DNA of 64,000 nucleotides from Lucifuga dentata (taxonomy: Eukaryota > Chordata > Actinopteri > Ophidiiformes > Bythitidae): positions 62,001 to 126,000 of the forward strand of contig VXCM01001460.1 of the NCBI GenBank assembly GCA_014773175.1, read 5' to 3'. The notes below the pieces were generated by a model. It was not told the DNA's origin. It worked only from the letters and a program-made list of their open reading frames with translations, and searched no databases. This document shows positions 1 through 10,816 of this stretch, one piece after another (position 1 is the first letter of the stretch; each line of letters opens with the position of its first letter). A program made the translations under genes and the position numbers.

Positions 1-215
1 ATGACTGTGCCTTCAACAATCAAGTGTACATGTTAACAAGCAAAACACTGAAATTTAAGGCAGGGTATCACCAGAAAATTTGATTTTGAAAGATTGAGGA
101 TTTAGCAAAATAACAGGAAATATAAAATACAGTTTTATGTTTTGGAAAATGGTTGTCAGTAATCTTAACATGTATGCAGATTGTATTTCGGCAAAATCAT
201 AAGTATGGTCCTTTA
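1..215 (-). mobile_element. Kolobok/T2-like MITE, subfamily II, partial copy at window edge
   Basis: The right part of an inverted-repeat element that begins before the window. It carries the family motifs in order: a degenerate form of the GCAAAACATTGAATTTTAAGG segment, the block around TTTGATTTTGAAAGATT, GTTTTGGAAAATGGTTGTCAGTAA, and the terminus AGTATGGTCCTTTAG, where the final TTAG is a decayed TTAA. Strand is relative to the copy at 21058, whose GAACTGAAACCAATGG block reads forward; that block is absent here, so orientation is inferred from the order of the remaining segments. It has no coding capacity. Confidence 0.6.
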
Positions 216-758
216 GGCTGTGTGAGCCTACACACGCCAAATCAGATTCCAGCCTCAAAAAATGAACATAGAACTGAATCAACATTTCTCTGACACCTTT
301 TTACACTTGCCAACAACAACTAAAAATTGGGCTGAATTAAAACGAACAGTTGTTTCTATTTTTCTGGCTACTAAGTGTAAGTTCTTATGGTTATTCTATT
401 GTCAAGTCTCAACTGAACAGGTTTCATTTTAGGCCACTTTAAAGGTTTTTTTTCACATCTAGTCTACATATACCCAAATGTACGGTTTGTCTGGGCAGAC
501 CTGAACACAGTAATCATAAGCAAGAATGATTCGGTCCCAAGTAAACCCTGGATTGGTTCCTTCATGTTTAAGCATGATCTGAACTAATTCTAAAGCAACT
601 ACAAGGGGATCTGTTGATCTAGAGCCAGAGATGGCTGAGTGTACCTGGCTAAGTAAACTACGCCACTGATTACCCATATAAACATCAGACAGCTGCTGTG
701 AAAAGCTCCAAGCTTATCAATTAAACTTAACACGTTTTTGGATTAACACATTGGTGGT
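216..758. other. No gene or classified repeat recognised
   Basis: AT-rich sequence between two transposons. The 72-codon minus-strand open frame at 459-677 has no recognisable motif, low-complexity bias or splice context that I can support, so I do not call it a gene. Confidence 0.5.
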
Positions 759-760
759 TA

Positions 761-1579
761 GCATGTGGCCAGAAGTTTGAGCCCCAGAGTTTTAAAAAAA
801 TCATCAATACACTGTTTGTTTTACAATTTATTGCATAGGAAATGACAAAACTACATAAAATAAATGTAATTAGTTTTCAAGAATAATTTGTCAACATCAA
901 ATCACTTTGAAGTCATTTCAGGCTCAGACTTTGGTTCCATCAAAGTAACCCCCTCTGACCAAGTCAGAATTCTAAAACCTTTTGCTTCTCTTTTGAATGG
1001 ATGTAATTTTGGCATCATTTTGATGAATGTTTTGGATTGTCGACCTGTTGAAGAATGAAATTTTGACCAGTAATTTATAAACTGGATGGACCTAACCTTT
1101 GAAGGATGGAATGGTAATTCTCTTTCTTCGTAATTCCTTTAACTTGGACCAAGTCTCCAGATCTCTCTCCCCCAAAACACCCTCACAGCATTATTGAACC
1201 CTCCCATGTTTTACATGCAGAGCAGCAGCATAAGCAGAGTGTGTAGCAAGTTAAACCCAAAATGATGTGGGAGAAGGCAGACAGCAGCTATTGAAAAGAA
1301 TGTTAAAACACATCAGCAGGGAGCTGAACACAACAGGAGTGCTGCACTAATACAGACTGATGCCTTCATGAAAAATCATTTCTGTAGCCAGAGTGGCTAC
1401 ATAATGTGCTCTGGCAGACTAATTCTTCTTGAAAACTAATTAGTTACATTTATTTTATATATTTTTGTCATTTCCTGTGCAATAAATTGTAAAACACACA
1501 GTGTATTGATGATTTTTTTTTAATTTTTATTATTTTTTTTTTTTATTTGGGGGTGGCCTCAAACTTCTGGCCTGTAGTG
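761..1579. mobile_element. Tc1/mariner-like non-autonomous foldback element
   Basis: Long inverted repeats are visible. The left arm (about 761-880) contains GGCCAGAAGTTTGAG, ATCATCAATACACTGT and ACAATTTATTGCA, and the same blocks return in reverse complement at about 1428-1579. TA lies directly outside both ends (759-760 and 1580-1581), which fits the TA target duplication of Tc1/mariner elements. The terminus resembles the common fish type CTACCGTTCAAAAGTTTGGG, a comparison made from memory of that repeat class. The interior has no long frame. Superfamily assignment is probable rather than proven. Confidence 0.6.
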
Positions 1580-1581
1580 TA

Positions 1582-3161
1582 CGTGCTCTATATTACCAAT
1601 AGGCACTTTGAGACACTTTAAAGTGCATCAAATTCAGCATTCTTCTGTCATAGTTTTGTTTAGTTTTTGACCCAAATTATAATTGTGACGAGGATCACAT
1701 CCCAGTTCTGTCTTTGGCTCAGGTAATTTAGCTGTACACTTCCTGTTTTGAATTTTTTTTTTTTTTTTTTTTTTTCTGGGTGAAACCAAAGTGATCCAAG
1801 AATAAATGCCACAAAACTTACAACTGGTTCACGGATTCAGAGCAGAACAAACGAACAAATGGTTCGAAAACGACTTACATGACTTATGAAGAGTCAAAGA
1901 TAATGTTGGGTTTTGAGAAGATATAGTACAAAGTGGGCCAAGGACATGTCTGCTGCAGAATCCTCCAATTCAGAACACACCGGAATGATAGTAAAGCTAA
2001 TATACAGTATGTCATAGTGCTGTACTGGATACATCTGTGCTAATAACATACTGAGCGCTACATCTAACATGCATCCAGAACGTCGAGGTTCTTTGGGTAC
2101 TTTTACCCTGAATTTAAACAAATTGATATAAGTACATAATTATTTCAGTAATTGCAGTTATTTATCAGAGATGGTAGTACTGGTGCATACTGCTTCATCC
2201 TCTGAGAAACAAATCTTTTGTGACCATGCAACTGCAAACATAAAAATACAGCATTAAAAGTGTGATGGATTACTTTGTGCTTTAGTGTCTGCTGAGCTAA
2301 GCTACACGCTCAAAGATTTAATTCAAGTATTCCACTCTGAGACAGGGCTGCTGAAATAGATTTTGTATTACATGTGTGTGTGTTTTTACTAACTTTTTTT
2401 TTTTTTAATTAGCAGCCCCACTGTAAGGAAGAAATGTTTCACAAAAAGAACCATTATAGTTACTTTCAAATTACTGCTATGCAAAATGTATTAATGTTAC
2501 AGATTTTTTTTTCTTAGCATATATAGTTCTAAAGCAGAATTAAAGATGACTGATGAGTTTGTTCTCTATGTGAAGTTATTTGGTTAAAAAAAAAAAGTGG
2601 GGAAGTAATTATTTTATCCTTTGCATCATTAAACTTATTGACCTGCATACCTTCCTTTCTCGATTAAGGGATTTGAATGTGATTTTTTAGAGGTAAATAG
2701 AGGTTTCCATAGATGCATAAATTCCGGTCTAAAAATTCCAATCCAGAACAAACCTGAACCTGATGCCCATAAATTAGCTTTAAAAAAAAAAAAAAAAAAA
2801 AAGAGCCCCAACCTTAAAAGGACCCAATGACAGTCAAATCCCATCCAAAGATAATCTGATCCAAAACGTGGTCGACCCAGATAGAGAGAAGATCAACACT
2901 GGCAGCAGCTACGCACCACTCAACAAGCAGCTTTTCTCTCAAATTGTTCCTCACGTCGACAAAAAAAAAAAAAAAAAAAAAAAAGCTTCCATTTTTCCTG
3001 CATTTCAGGAAAAACAGAGGTGTGGTCAGAGATCCTCAGATCCACTTGCTGACACAAAGACACAGACCCAAGGGCAATAGCATGTGGTGCTATCTGACCC
3101 AATTAGGCTGAATATAAGTTGGACCTGGCCTGCCTCAAGTCCTTGGTCAGAATCTTGGTTC
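1582..3161. other. Unassigned sequence with several A/T homopolymers
   Basis: Holds T runs near 1748-1776 and 2394-2406 and A runs near 2781-2802 and 2960-2984, but no gene that can be supported. The small frames here on both strands run through these runs and are chance translations such as poly-K and poly-F. Confidence 0.5.
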
Positions 3162-3734
3162 CTAGGAATGAAGTTGACCCATAATGACCTCTAGAAGTAA
3201 GTCAAAGATAATAAAAGCTTTGAGGAAAACTTCCCTGACTTTGTTGACCACACAAGAAGAAGAACTAAGCAACTTTAAGTCGCTAGAGTATTGCAGAGGT
3301 ACACATGCATTAAAAAAAAAAAAAACAGTCCATATTACTGCAGCACGGTCACATGGAAAAAAGGCACTCGACACTTCAAAGAAAACAGATAAACAGAGCC
3401 GATGTGCATCCTCGCTCTCAAAACACAAGGTTACCTTGGTCCGTTTCTTCAAAGTGACTGTCAGTGAAAGGGTGACAGGTTTAATTAAGGGGTATTGGCT
3501 GTGTGCTGCCAAGAGAGAGGCTGCATGCTGAAAAAACAAACCTTTGTGAGCCTTCGCTCTAGGGAAGTCTCTGTGCTGGCTGAAGATCAGACAAAGGGTG
3601 CCATCGATACTGGCACTTTCACATTGACAGTACCAGGGGGTGAACGGGAGCTGATTTGGGCTAATGGTAATTGTGACCTTTTTGCTAGAAGCCTCTAAAC
3701 AGGTCCTTTTCAAGTTGCTATTTGATCCTCTCAT
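3162..3734 (-). CDS. Longest open frame in the window (190 codons), doubtful
   Basis: An uninterrupted minus-strand frame of 190 codons starting with MRGSNSNLKRTC. I see no domain, signal peptide or catalytic motif. A run of phenylalanines comes from the T tract opposite the A run at 3311-3324, and a 115-codon frame lies on the opposite strand over the same DNA, which suggests low stop density rather than selection. No splice or promoter context supports it. It could be a decayed exon or, more likely, chance. It is listed only because it is the longest frame here. Confidence 0.1.
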   Translation of the reverse strand: MRGSNSNLKRTCLEASSKKVTITISPNQLPFTPWYCQCESASIDGTLCLIFSQHRDFPRAKAHKGLFFQHAASLLAAHSQYPLIKPVTLSLTVTLKKRTKVTLCFESEDAHRLCLSVFFEVSSAFFPCDRAAVIWTVFFFFNACVPLQYSSDLKLLSSSSCVVNKVREVFLKAFIIFDLLLEVIMGQLHS

Positions 3735-4436
3735 TCAATTATCCGAGATGCATCCTTCCAGGTGAAAGTTCTTGGTGTGAGACGCAGTTTATGTTCCAGG
3801 TTGAAGTGGTGCTTTTGTTATTAGATAAGTCGTGTCGATAGCAGATGCTCAGAGTGCTCACGACTTTCTGCTGCCATTTATGAAAACGCCATTTATGTGT
3901 TGCAGTATCCACAATTTAAAGCTGACACCTCTAAAATCTTTCTCTTTTCTTCCCGGTGATCAGGTCAGGAGGAGTGGGCAAACAATCGCGGCAAGGCGCC
4001 ACCAGCACGAACAACCAAGGGAGTGTACAGAGATCAGCCATACTCCAGATATTGAACTGTTTATACAACCTGCACCTGAGTCCTCATGGCTGTTTCAACC
4101 CAAGTAATGGATTTTTTATGGATGCTCCCACCTTTTTAGAATCGAAATGAAACTAAACCACCTAATAACACAAATGAAACAGCGATAGCAAGTCAGCAAA
4201 TCAGCAAAACGTGTTTTCAAAACGGCATTTTCCCTGATTATAAAACGTCCTCCCACTGGGAAAAATGTCTAAAGCAATTTAGGTAATCTATCCTTTCCTC
4301 TAGGAGAAATTGACTGGACATTGACTCCATAGTACATTAAGTTCCTCTCAGCTATGTGACGGTGAAGAATGATGTTGTATCAAGCTGTGTTACTTATTTT
4401 AATGATTAGTAAACCACTCCGTGCTGGTGATACAAT
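3735..4436. other. No gene or classified repeat recognised
   Basis: Moderately AT-rich unique-looking sequence ending at the boundary of the next transposon. Two overlapping plus-strand frames around 3832-4150 have no recognisable protein features. Confidence 0.4.
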
Positions 4437-4754
4437 GGGCCTCATGCGAGAACCACTGGTATGAACAGATTTGTTCTTAAGTGGCTTGTACGAGCAATTT
4501 AGGAGAACTTGCCGCATTCACCAATTTTGTTGTATTTTGGATTTTCTCTTAGGCACAAACAGAATTTACAAGTGATCCAGACCTGGTGTATAGTCATGCG
4601 TATTTAGTCTGCTGTTGTCCAAACCTATGTTTTTCACTAATAGATTGTATATTTCATTGCTTTGAAGCAATTTGGAGTTTGAAAATCGTATATAAATTAT
4701 GTTCACATTTTCCTGTTTGAATCTGCAATTCAAATTATAATTCTAAATTTTCTG

Positions 4755-4960
4755 TGTGGAGCTTGCATGTTCTCCCCTTGCTTGCGTGGGTTTCCTCCAG
4801 GTGCTCTGGTTTCCCCCACCATCACAAAAACATGTACAGGTTATGTACATACATATGTGTACCGACATACATATGTGTGTTATATGTCAGGACCCCCTCG
4901 AAAACGAGATGCAACATCTCAAGGGGTTTATCCTAATAAAATAAATTTTGAAGACATTTA
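4755..4960 (+). repeat. SINE-like repeat with LINE-type 3' tail
   Basis: Contains the widely dispersed vertebrate repeat core GTGTGGAGCTTGCATGTTCT followed by GCGTGGGTTTCCTCCAGGTG. It ends with CGAGATGCAACATCTCAAGG and TAATAAAATAAATTT, which resembles the 3' tail shared by some fish LINEs and the SINEs that use them. The middle is short and diverged. It lies inside the GGGCCTCATGC element, so it was either inserted there or captured. The several small frames across it are not genes. Confidence 0.55.
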
Positions 4961-5380
4961 TTCATAGCATAATTATTAGTTTAAATGGAGTATTGATGCT
5001 ATTGTAGGCATATAACACTGCAATATTAATATGAACATCTCAAACTGCAAAACAACTTAAATGATGCACTAATTGAAGGTTAATTTGTCTCTGTGTATAA
5101 GGTTTAACGGGAAGTGTAATCAGGTGCATCATGGCTGATGTAGCCTTAGGGTGTCAGGCCCTTGGAAGAGAGCATGACTTTAGCATGTTGATATATTGGC
5201 AGAAACAGATGAATGGTTGTTCTTGCGGTTCACATTACCATGGGTTGTGCTTCTTCATATTGCCGCAACTCCGCAGACAGACTCTCCGGTCCGACCCTAT
5301 TCCTGCAGCACGCATAGCCTTATATGGTACTATTGGAGTATGCAATTATGCAAATTTACAATTCTCATAAACGTGCGCTC

Positions 5381-5503
5381 ATTTACGCACAGGTGGCATT
5401 CATCATGTTTACGCAGGTGATTTATGCAGTTATCTGAAGTTNATTTACGCACAGGTGGCATTCATCATGTTTACGCAGGTGATTTATGCAGTTATCTGAA
5501 GTT
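5381..5503. other. 61-bp assembly duplication around a single n
   Basis: The 61 bases 5381-5441 are repeated exactly at 5443-5503, with one n at 5442 between them. This is the pattern of two contig ends that overlap but were joined rather than merged, not a real tandem repeat. Confidence 0.85.
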
Positions 5504-6041
5504 AGGAGCATTTGCTGAATCTGACGTGGCACACTCATACGAGCCCACCATACGAAAAAAAATAAGAGAAAGTTAAGATAAGAATACGAAAATGTTCTTG
5601 CATGAGGCCCATTGATTCTGCACAGCTGCCAGTTTGACTTAGACTAACTTCAAAAGTTTGGAATCTGTATTAGATAGAAATGGATGCTTTTATTCACCAA
5701 GGTGGCATTAAATTGATTTAAATATATAGCCAAGATATTAATAGTGTTGCAAAAGATTAATACTGATTTATAATTAATTATTCACGTAAAAAGAAGCCCT
5801 ATTTTCAGCAGCCATTATTCTAGTGTCCTAAATGGCAAACTCTTTTAGCTTCTCCTTAAATAATGGTGTTTAAATAATTGGTTATTAGAGCCACATTTGT
5901 AGTTGTGTTAGCACACCTGAAACCCATTATTCTTTTCAATTAGGCAGGTAAATTGCCTTTACTTGGTTTACTTGGTGCTAACATAAATGGCCAAAAACAA
6001 ACTTTCTCAAGAAACATGTCAGTCTATTATTGCTTTGTGAA

Positions 6042-6085
6042 ATGAACATTATTTCATCCATTAGACTGGATGAAATAATGTTCAT
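6042..6085. repeat. Perfect 19-bp inverted repeat, 6-nt loop
   Basis: The left arm ATGAACATTATTTCATCCA (6042-6060) and right arm (6067-6085) are exact reverse complements separated by TTAGAC. It is not part of any element I recognise. There is no T run directly after it and no coding context, so it is listed as a structural feature only. Confidence 0.9.
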
Positions 6086-9000
6086 ACAAAGGTGCCCACC
6101 ATTGTCTTGAGAGAAAAGGGCAAACTGGATCCACCAGGATGAAAAGAAGTGGAAGGCCCTGATGCTTAAGAGGATTAATATATCAGTCTGTAGTTTGAGA
6201 AAGAGATGCTTTACAGTCCTCAGCTGGCTGTTAAACAAAACACCCCAAATACCAATGTCATCTGCAACAGTGAAAAGATAACTCCTGGATGCTAACTTGG
6301 TGAATGAAAGTATCAGTTTCTAGCGAATTTTTTTGAGTGATTCCTATCTTTTGCACACTAGTGTAATTTATAACCCTCTCTTCTTTAAATCCTGAAATGC
6401 GTGGTTGATCACTTAAAAATGTAGTAGCTTAGTTTTAGGAAAGTGCAGTACTGTAGATATTTTTTTCTGAGGGGGGTAATTAGTGAATTGTGTCCCTTGT
6501 AAATGAAACCTTTACGAAATGAACCCAGAAAAGTCATACTGTATACATATTGTATTGCTGTTTCCTCCTTTTTTGTAAGATAATAGTTCTTTAGTGTTAA
6601 AGGGCTTATAAAAGCATGGGTGGAACTGTGGATATCGTCAGCTATTTTATTCTTAAAGCTTGTAGTTGTGCTCATGATTATACCCGCATACACTCCCCCC
6701 CCCCCNCCCCCCAATGCATTTATAAATAGCTGCTCATATTTTATGTACACAAACAACTAAAACTGCAAAACAGTCTAGGAGCTTTTCAATTTTTGTGATT
6801 TTTAGATAATCTAAATAAGCAATTTTGATGTCATTTTTTTTCTTTTTTTTTTTTTTTTTAANTTTTTTTTTTTTTTTTTAATAATCGAGAGACTTTTCTG
6901 ACTTTGTAGGCCTAATAATCAATTTTGAGATATGAGATCATATGCTGGTAAATTGGTAAAAAAAATCCATTTATATTTAATCCATTTATTTAATTTCCAT
7001 CTATAGATTTGTTCAAGTATATTCATTTTGAGCTTATGTAAGCCCTTTAATATTTTCCTCTTTGTTGATGCTGAATAAACATTTTGAAAGAAGCATTTGT
7101 GTTTGAGAGGATAATTATATTCTCATTAAAATAAACGATAATCTAAACTAACAAACCCGTATCAAAAAGCTTGATACATTTGCATATTAAGCCAACAGAT
7201 TTTGAAGCCTGTAACAAATTAAAACGCGATGGAAAACTAAATACATGTTCCAGAATAAAATCCGAATGCCAAAAGTGAAAGCAGCATGGCATTAACAAAA
7301 AAAATACTCAGAAATAGAAATGATTGTGACCTTGTACATGACTTTCCTATTTGTATTTGCACGTCATATGATGTGAGGGTTTGAGGACCTAGTGATAACG
7401 AAATCGTCATTCTTGCAACTCTATCCACTTTGTTTGTTCCTATAATTCGCTGGGAAGCAAACGGTGATCACATCAAGTATGATCAGTAAACACACATTAA
7501 CTTTGCTGACTGTTTGCTCTGACAGAAACAGCTCATAGCATCGCAGCAAAGCCTCCCTGACCTCCTCTAGGCCCGTGATCAGCTCCATACAGGNGGGGGG
7601 GGGGGGGATTTCTTTGCTCTTCCTGTTTTGCTCTTTCTGTTCTCCGGTCATGTGACCCTCTCGCAGTCGTTTAAAGTGCCTGCCTTTGTTCCGTCCATTA
7701 AAGAGACTCTAAATGACCCTCAGCTGACCTCCGCAGAGAGAGAACGGCAGTAGCTGTTTAAAAAGACCTCCGTCCCACAAGGTAAACAAACTGACCCAGT
7801 TTAACCTCTCCCCTAACTTAGTTAAACATAAAACCTCTCTAAAACTAAAATGCAACATGTTTTCCTGTCTGTTAAATCCCTAATCTAGCCACAAAGATGG
7901 AAATAATTAGATATCTGTAATAAAAACTGTAAAAAAAAAAAAGAAAAAAAGAAAAAAGAATGATAAATAGCAGTAATATTTCAGTAAACTGTATAATGAA
8001 ATAACTATATCATAAGACATTGATAAAATATATGTGTTGCAATAATTTAACCATAAAATATGATTCTTTGCATTGCTTGGATATCATTAGTGACAGAATC
8101 TCCTTTGTGTTATGAATTTGTATGGTTATACTGCTGTTTTTATTCAATCATAGGTCAATATCCCGGCTTCTACCAGGTCATCCATCGGAATATATCACAA
8201 ATATGAAAGGTATGTTGTTTTCTGTATTATTCCTCTGATGTTGTTGTGCATGTAAACGCGATAATATAACTTACTAAAACATCATAGAGACCTAACCTTG
8301 TCAGATTTGAAGCTTTTATCCTCACAGGTTCTTGAAAAGGTTCCAGAAAAAAAGGCAGAAAAGCTCAATTTTAATTGTGTTTCCTCATTAAAAGATGTAT
8401 GAATATATATATTAATCTAATGTTTTACTCAGTAGGAGCCGTCAATGCCAGTAGAAGCAATTATGCAATTCTAAATCCTCTCAGATAGAGGATCCTCAGA
8501 GAAAATCTTGTCAAATATGGCTGTAATCTGTTTGGGTGTGGATATGAAAACGCTTGGGAAGTAGAAAATGAAATATGCTGCAGAGGATGCAGCGTTATCA
8601 TGACATATCAAATATTAATATGCTCTTCAGACAGCTTGATGTTCTTTTGACGGGTGTTTAGCATCGAAAATATTTTTCTGGGGCTTGTGAAATCCTTCAG
8701 GATCGTCCTCGGTTTGGCAGTGTGACCCTCAACTCAGCTGTTATAACCTTCCACAATCCCCTCAGGGTTTCCTTCCCCGGTGGAGGTTCTGCCACGCTTA
8801 GTACCTACGCAATTAGTGTGTAAGAGCACTCTGTGTCATCCGAACCACAACGGGGTTCCTGCTGCTGCAGTCATTTGAAAATGACACCGCGTGCTTGTAT
8901 TAAGCAGAGAAACGTAATGCCTGATTGATTGTCTTTGCCAAAAAACACTCCAACCTTGAAGAGCGGATACCAGAGCGTGCCAAGAGGACAGTCCTAAAAA

Positions 9001-9300
9001 TGTATTTCTTTGCCTTTTTGTGGTTTGGACGATCTGATCGCTTTTTTTTTCCTTCTCTCACCTCTTTTTCCCCTTTTCTTCTTTAATAGACTTGATGACC
9101 CACACGCGATCTCACAATGTCAAAGCAAACCTCGAAAAAAGGCCAAGCAACTGAACAAAGGGTCTCCCCACGGTCAAACAGTGGACATTCAATTTTCACA
9201 GCCTGCGCTGGGGTGAATTCTGCAGGGGATGAGACGGCGTGACCTGTTGAGATGCAAAAAAAAAAGGGGGTAAAAGATAATGTAGGTATCACACGTCCTC
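6086..9300. other. Unassigned AT-rich sequence, homopolymers, no gene
   Basis: Contains a C run broken by n at 6706, T runs broken by n at 6862, a G run at 7594-7608 and an A-rich stretch near 7931. The stretch at about 8640-8990 is more GC-balanced and may be non-coding conserved sequence, which is only a guess from composition. No exon or RNA gene is evident. Confidence 0.4.
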
Positions 9301-9307
9301 CATCTTC

Positions 9308-9322
9308 AGAGAGAGAGAGAGN

Positions 9323-9384
<62 letters not shown>
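9308..9384. repeat. (GA)n microsatellite with n at 9322
   Basis: About 75 bases of GA repeats with a few interruptions and one n. The apparent R/E-rich and S/L-rich frames on the two strands here are translations of this tract. Confidence 0.95.
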
Positions 9385-9385
<1 letters not shown>

Positions 9386-10816
9386 GGAGGAAACCCGTGA
9401 GGCAAATGGAGTTCCTCTTCCTCTGGGACTGTCTGTTGGAGAATATTTCACCAGCTCCGTATACATTTTATATACATAGAGGAGTGCAGTGAACTGACTC
9501 TGAACCTCTCCTGTCTTTCTTCATCCAGCCTCTTTGTAAAGAGGAATATGTCTGCCCCTTACATTAGACGTTAACTGTAGCCTACGAAAGAAGATGAGCG
9601 AATTAATAATGTAATATGCTAAGGCCACGGCATTGATTTCTAGCAAAGAAACTGTTCTAATTGCATAATGTTGTGTTCATTAACCTATATCCCCATACAC
9701 TCAAATGAATAAATATCTCAACAAGTGCCTTATTGCTGTATTGTTACGATGCATTTAGATTTTGCTTTTTAAGTAGGAAAAAGCAGCTATTTTTTTCTTC
9801 TGTCATGCCTTTTTTGGTTTAGCAAACAACACCACCATTCCAGATGTATTGCTTAATCAGAATTGACTTCAGGGCGCATTACAATTCCAAATGGCCTCGC
9901 GCAGGATAGAAAGCTTCATTCTGTGTGCGTGCATAAGTCCGGATAGGCTGAGGCGTATTCGGCGCGGCTGTGTGTCCTCGGTGGCAGACAATAGTTTTCC
10001 ATTAGAGGAAGTGATTCTCTCTGGAGTCTCGGGTCAAGCTCAGACAATAACATGGAGACCTAAGCTTGCATCTCTGGCTCGCAGAGTCAACTTTCATCAC
10101 CTCCGCGGGCTCATTCCCCTCTGAAGTGGCTTAAAACGACAGGCTTATCCCAGCTAAGCTTGTCCAAGTTGATAAAGCAAGAGCAGCTTATTTGATTAGG
10201 AATGCATACAAAGGAGGAAGCAGGGAGCTGTCACTAAGAGACAAGTTTATTTTAACACTAGAATACAGATCGATGGCTCCCGATTTGGACACAGGGACTG
10301 TTAGGTGGGGTGTTTCACGTTGTTTTCAGACCTGTTTGCTTTGTTCTTAGGTGCTAAATTGTTATTTTTGTTGCATTTACCTATTGACTGCAGAAAAAAA
10401 ATAAAATAAAAAAAACGCCAGGCCAACCAAAATATATCCAATAAGTCCATGTGAGTCCAAAATAAATCCATGTGAGAATTCTCACTCAGCTCACTGAATG
10501 CAAATGTCAGGGGGTGGGTGTAAGAAAATCAAAACAGGAAGTGGACATAACATGGGATAAAGACATAATTGGGTTATGTTTCTAGTTGTAGTCATCATCT
10601 GGGCCACATGCCATCAAAACGTTTCAGAATGCTGAATTTGACTGTAGTTCATGATTTGAAAATTGCAGATTGATTCACTGAAAGGGAGGAGGAGCTCATA
10701 AAACAACACACTAGCCTTCAACATGCTAATCTAATGACCTGTTAGGTGATGTTGATATGTTACTACCTCTTCACAGCATGTTTGATTTGCTAAGGGTAAT
10801 CAAAGATTTAGCTTGC
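9385..10816. other. No gene recognised; GC-richer block near 9.9-10.1 kb
   Basis: Mostly unique-looking sequence. The stretch 9890-10140 is GC-richer and holds a 77-codon plus-strand frame with no recognisable motif. It could be regulatory sequence, but nothing in it is diagnostic. Confidence 0.35.

Larger units (their letters stand above)
4437..5610. mobile_element. Non-autonomous DNA transposon with GGGCCTCATGC termini
   Basis: The ends are inverted repeats: GGGCCTCATGCGAGAAC at 4437 and its near reverse complement GTTCTTGCATGAGGCCC ending at 5610. The palindrome extends two or three bases outward (AAT and ATT), so the target duplication cannot be read with certainty. The interior has no transposase frame. 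It includes a SINE-like repeat at about 4755-4960 and an assembly duplication around the n at 5442. Fish genomes carry families with similar GGGCCTCATG termini, but I cannot name the superfamily from this copy. Confidence 0.55.

Noticed and set aside
9083..9479. Two overlapping frames rich in R/E and S/L repeats
   Set aside because: They are translations of the (GA)n tract at 9308-9384 on the two strands.
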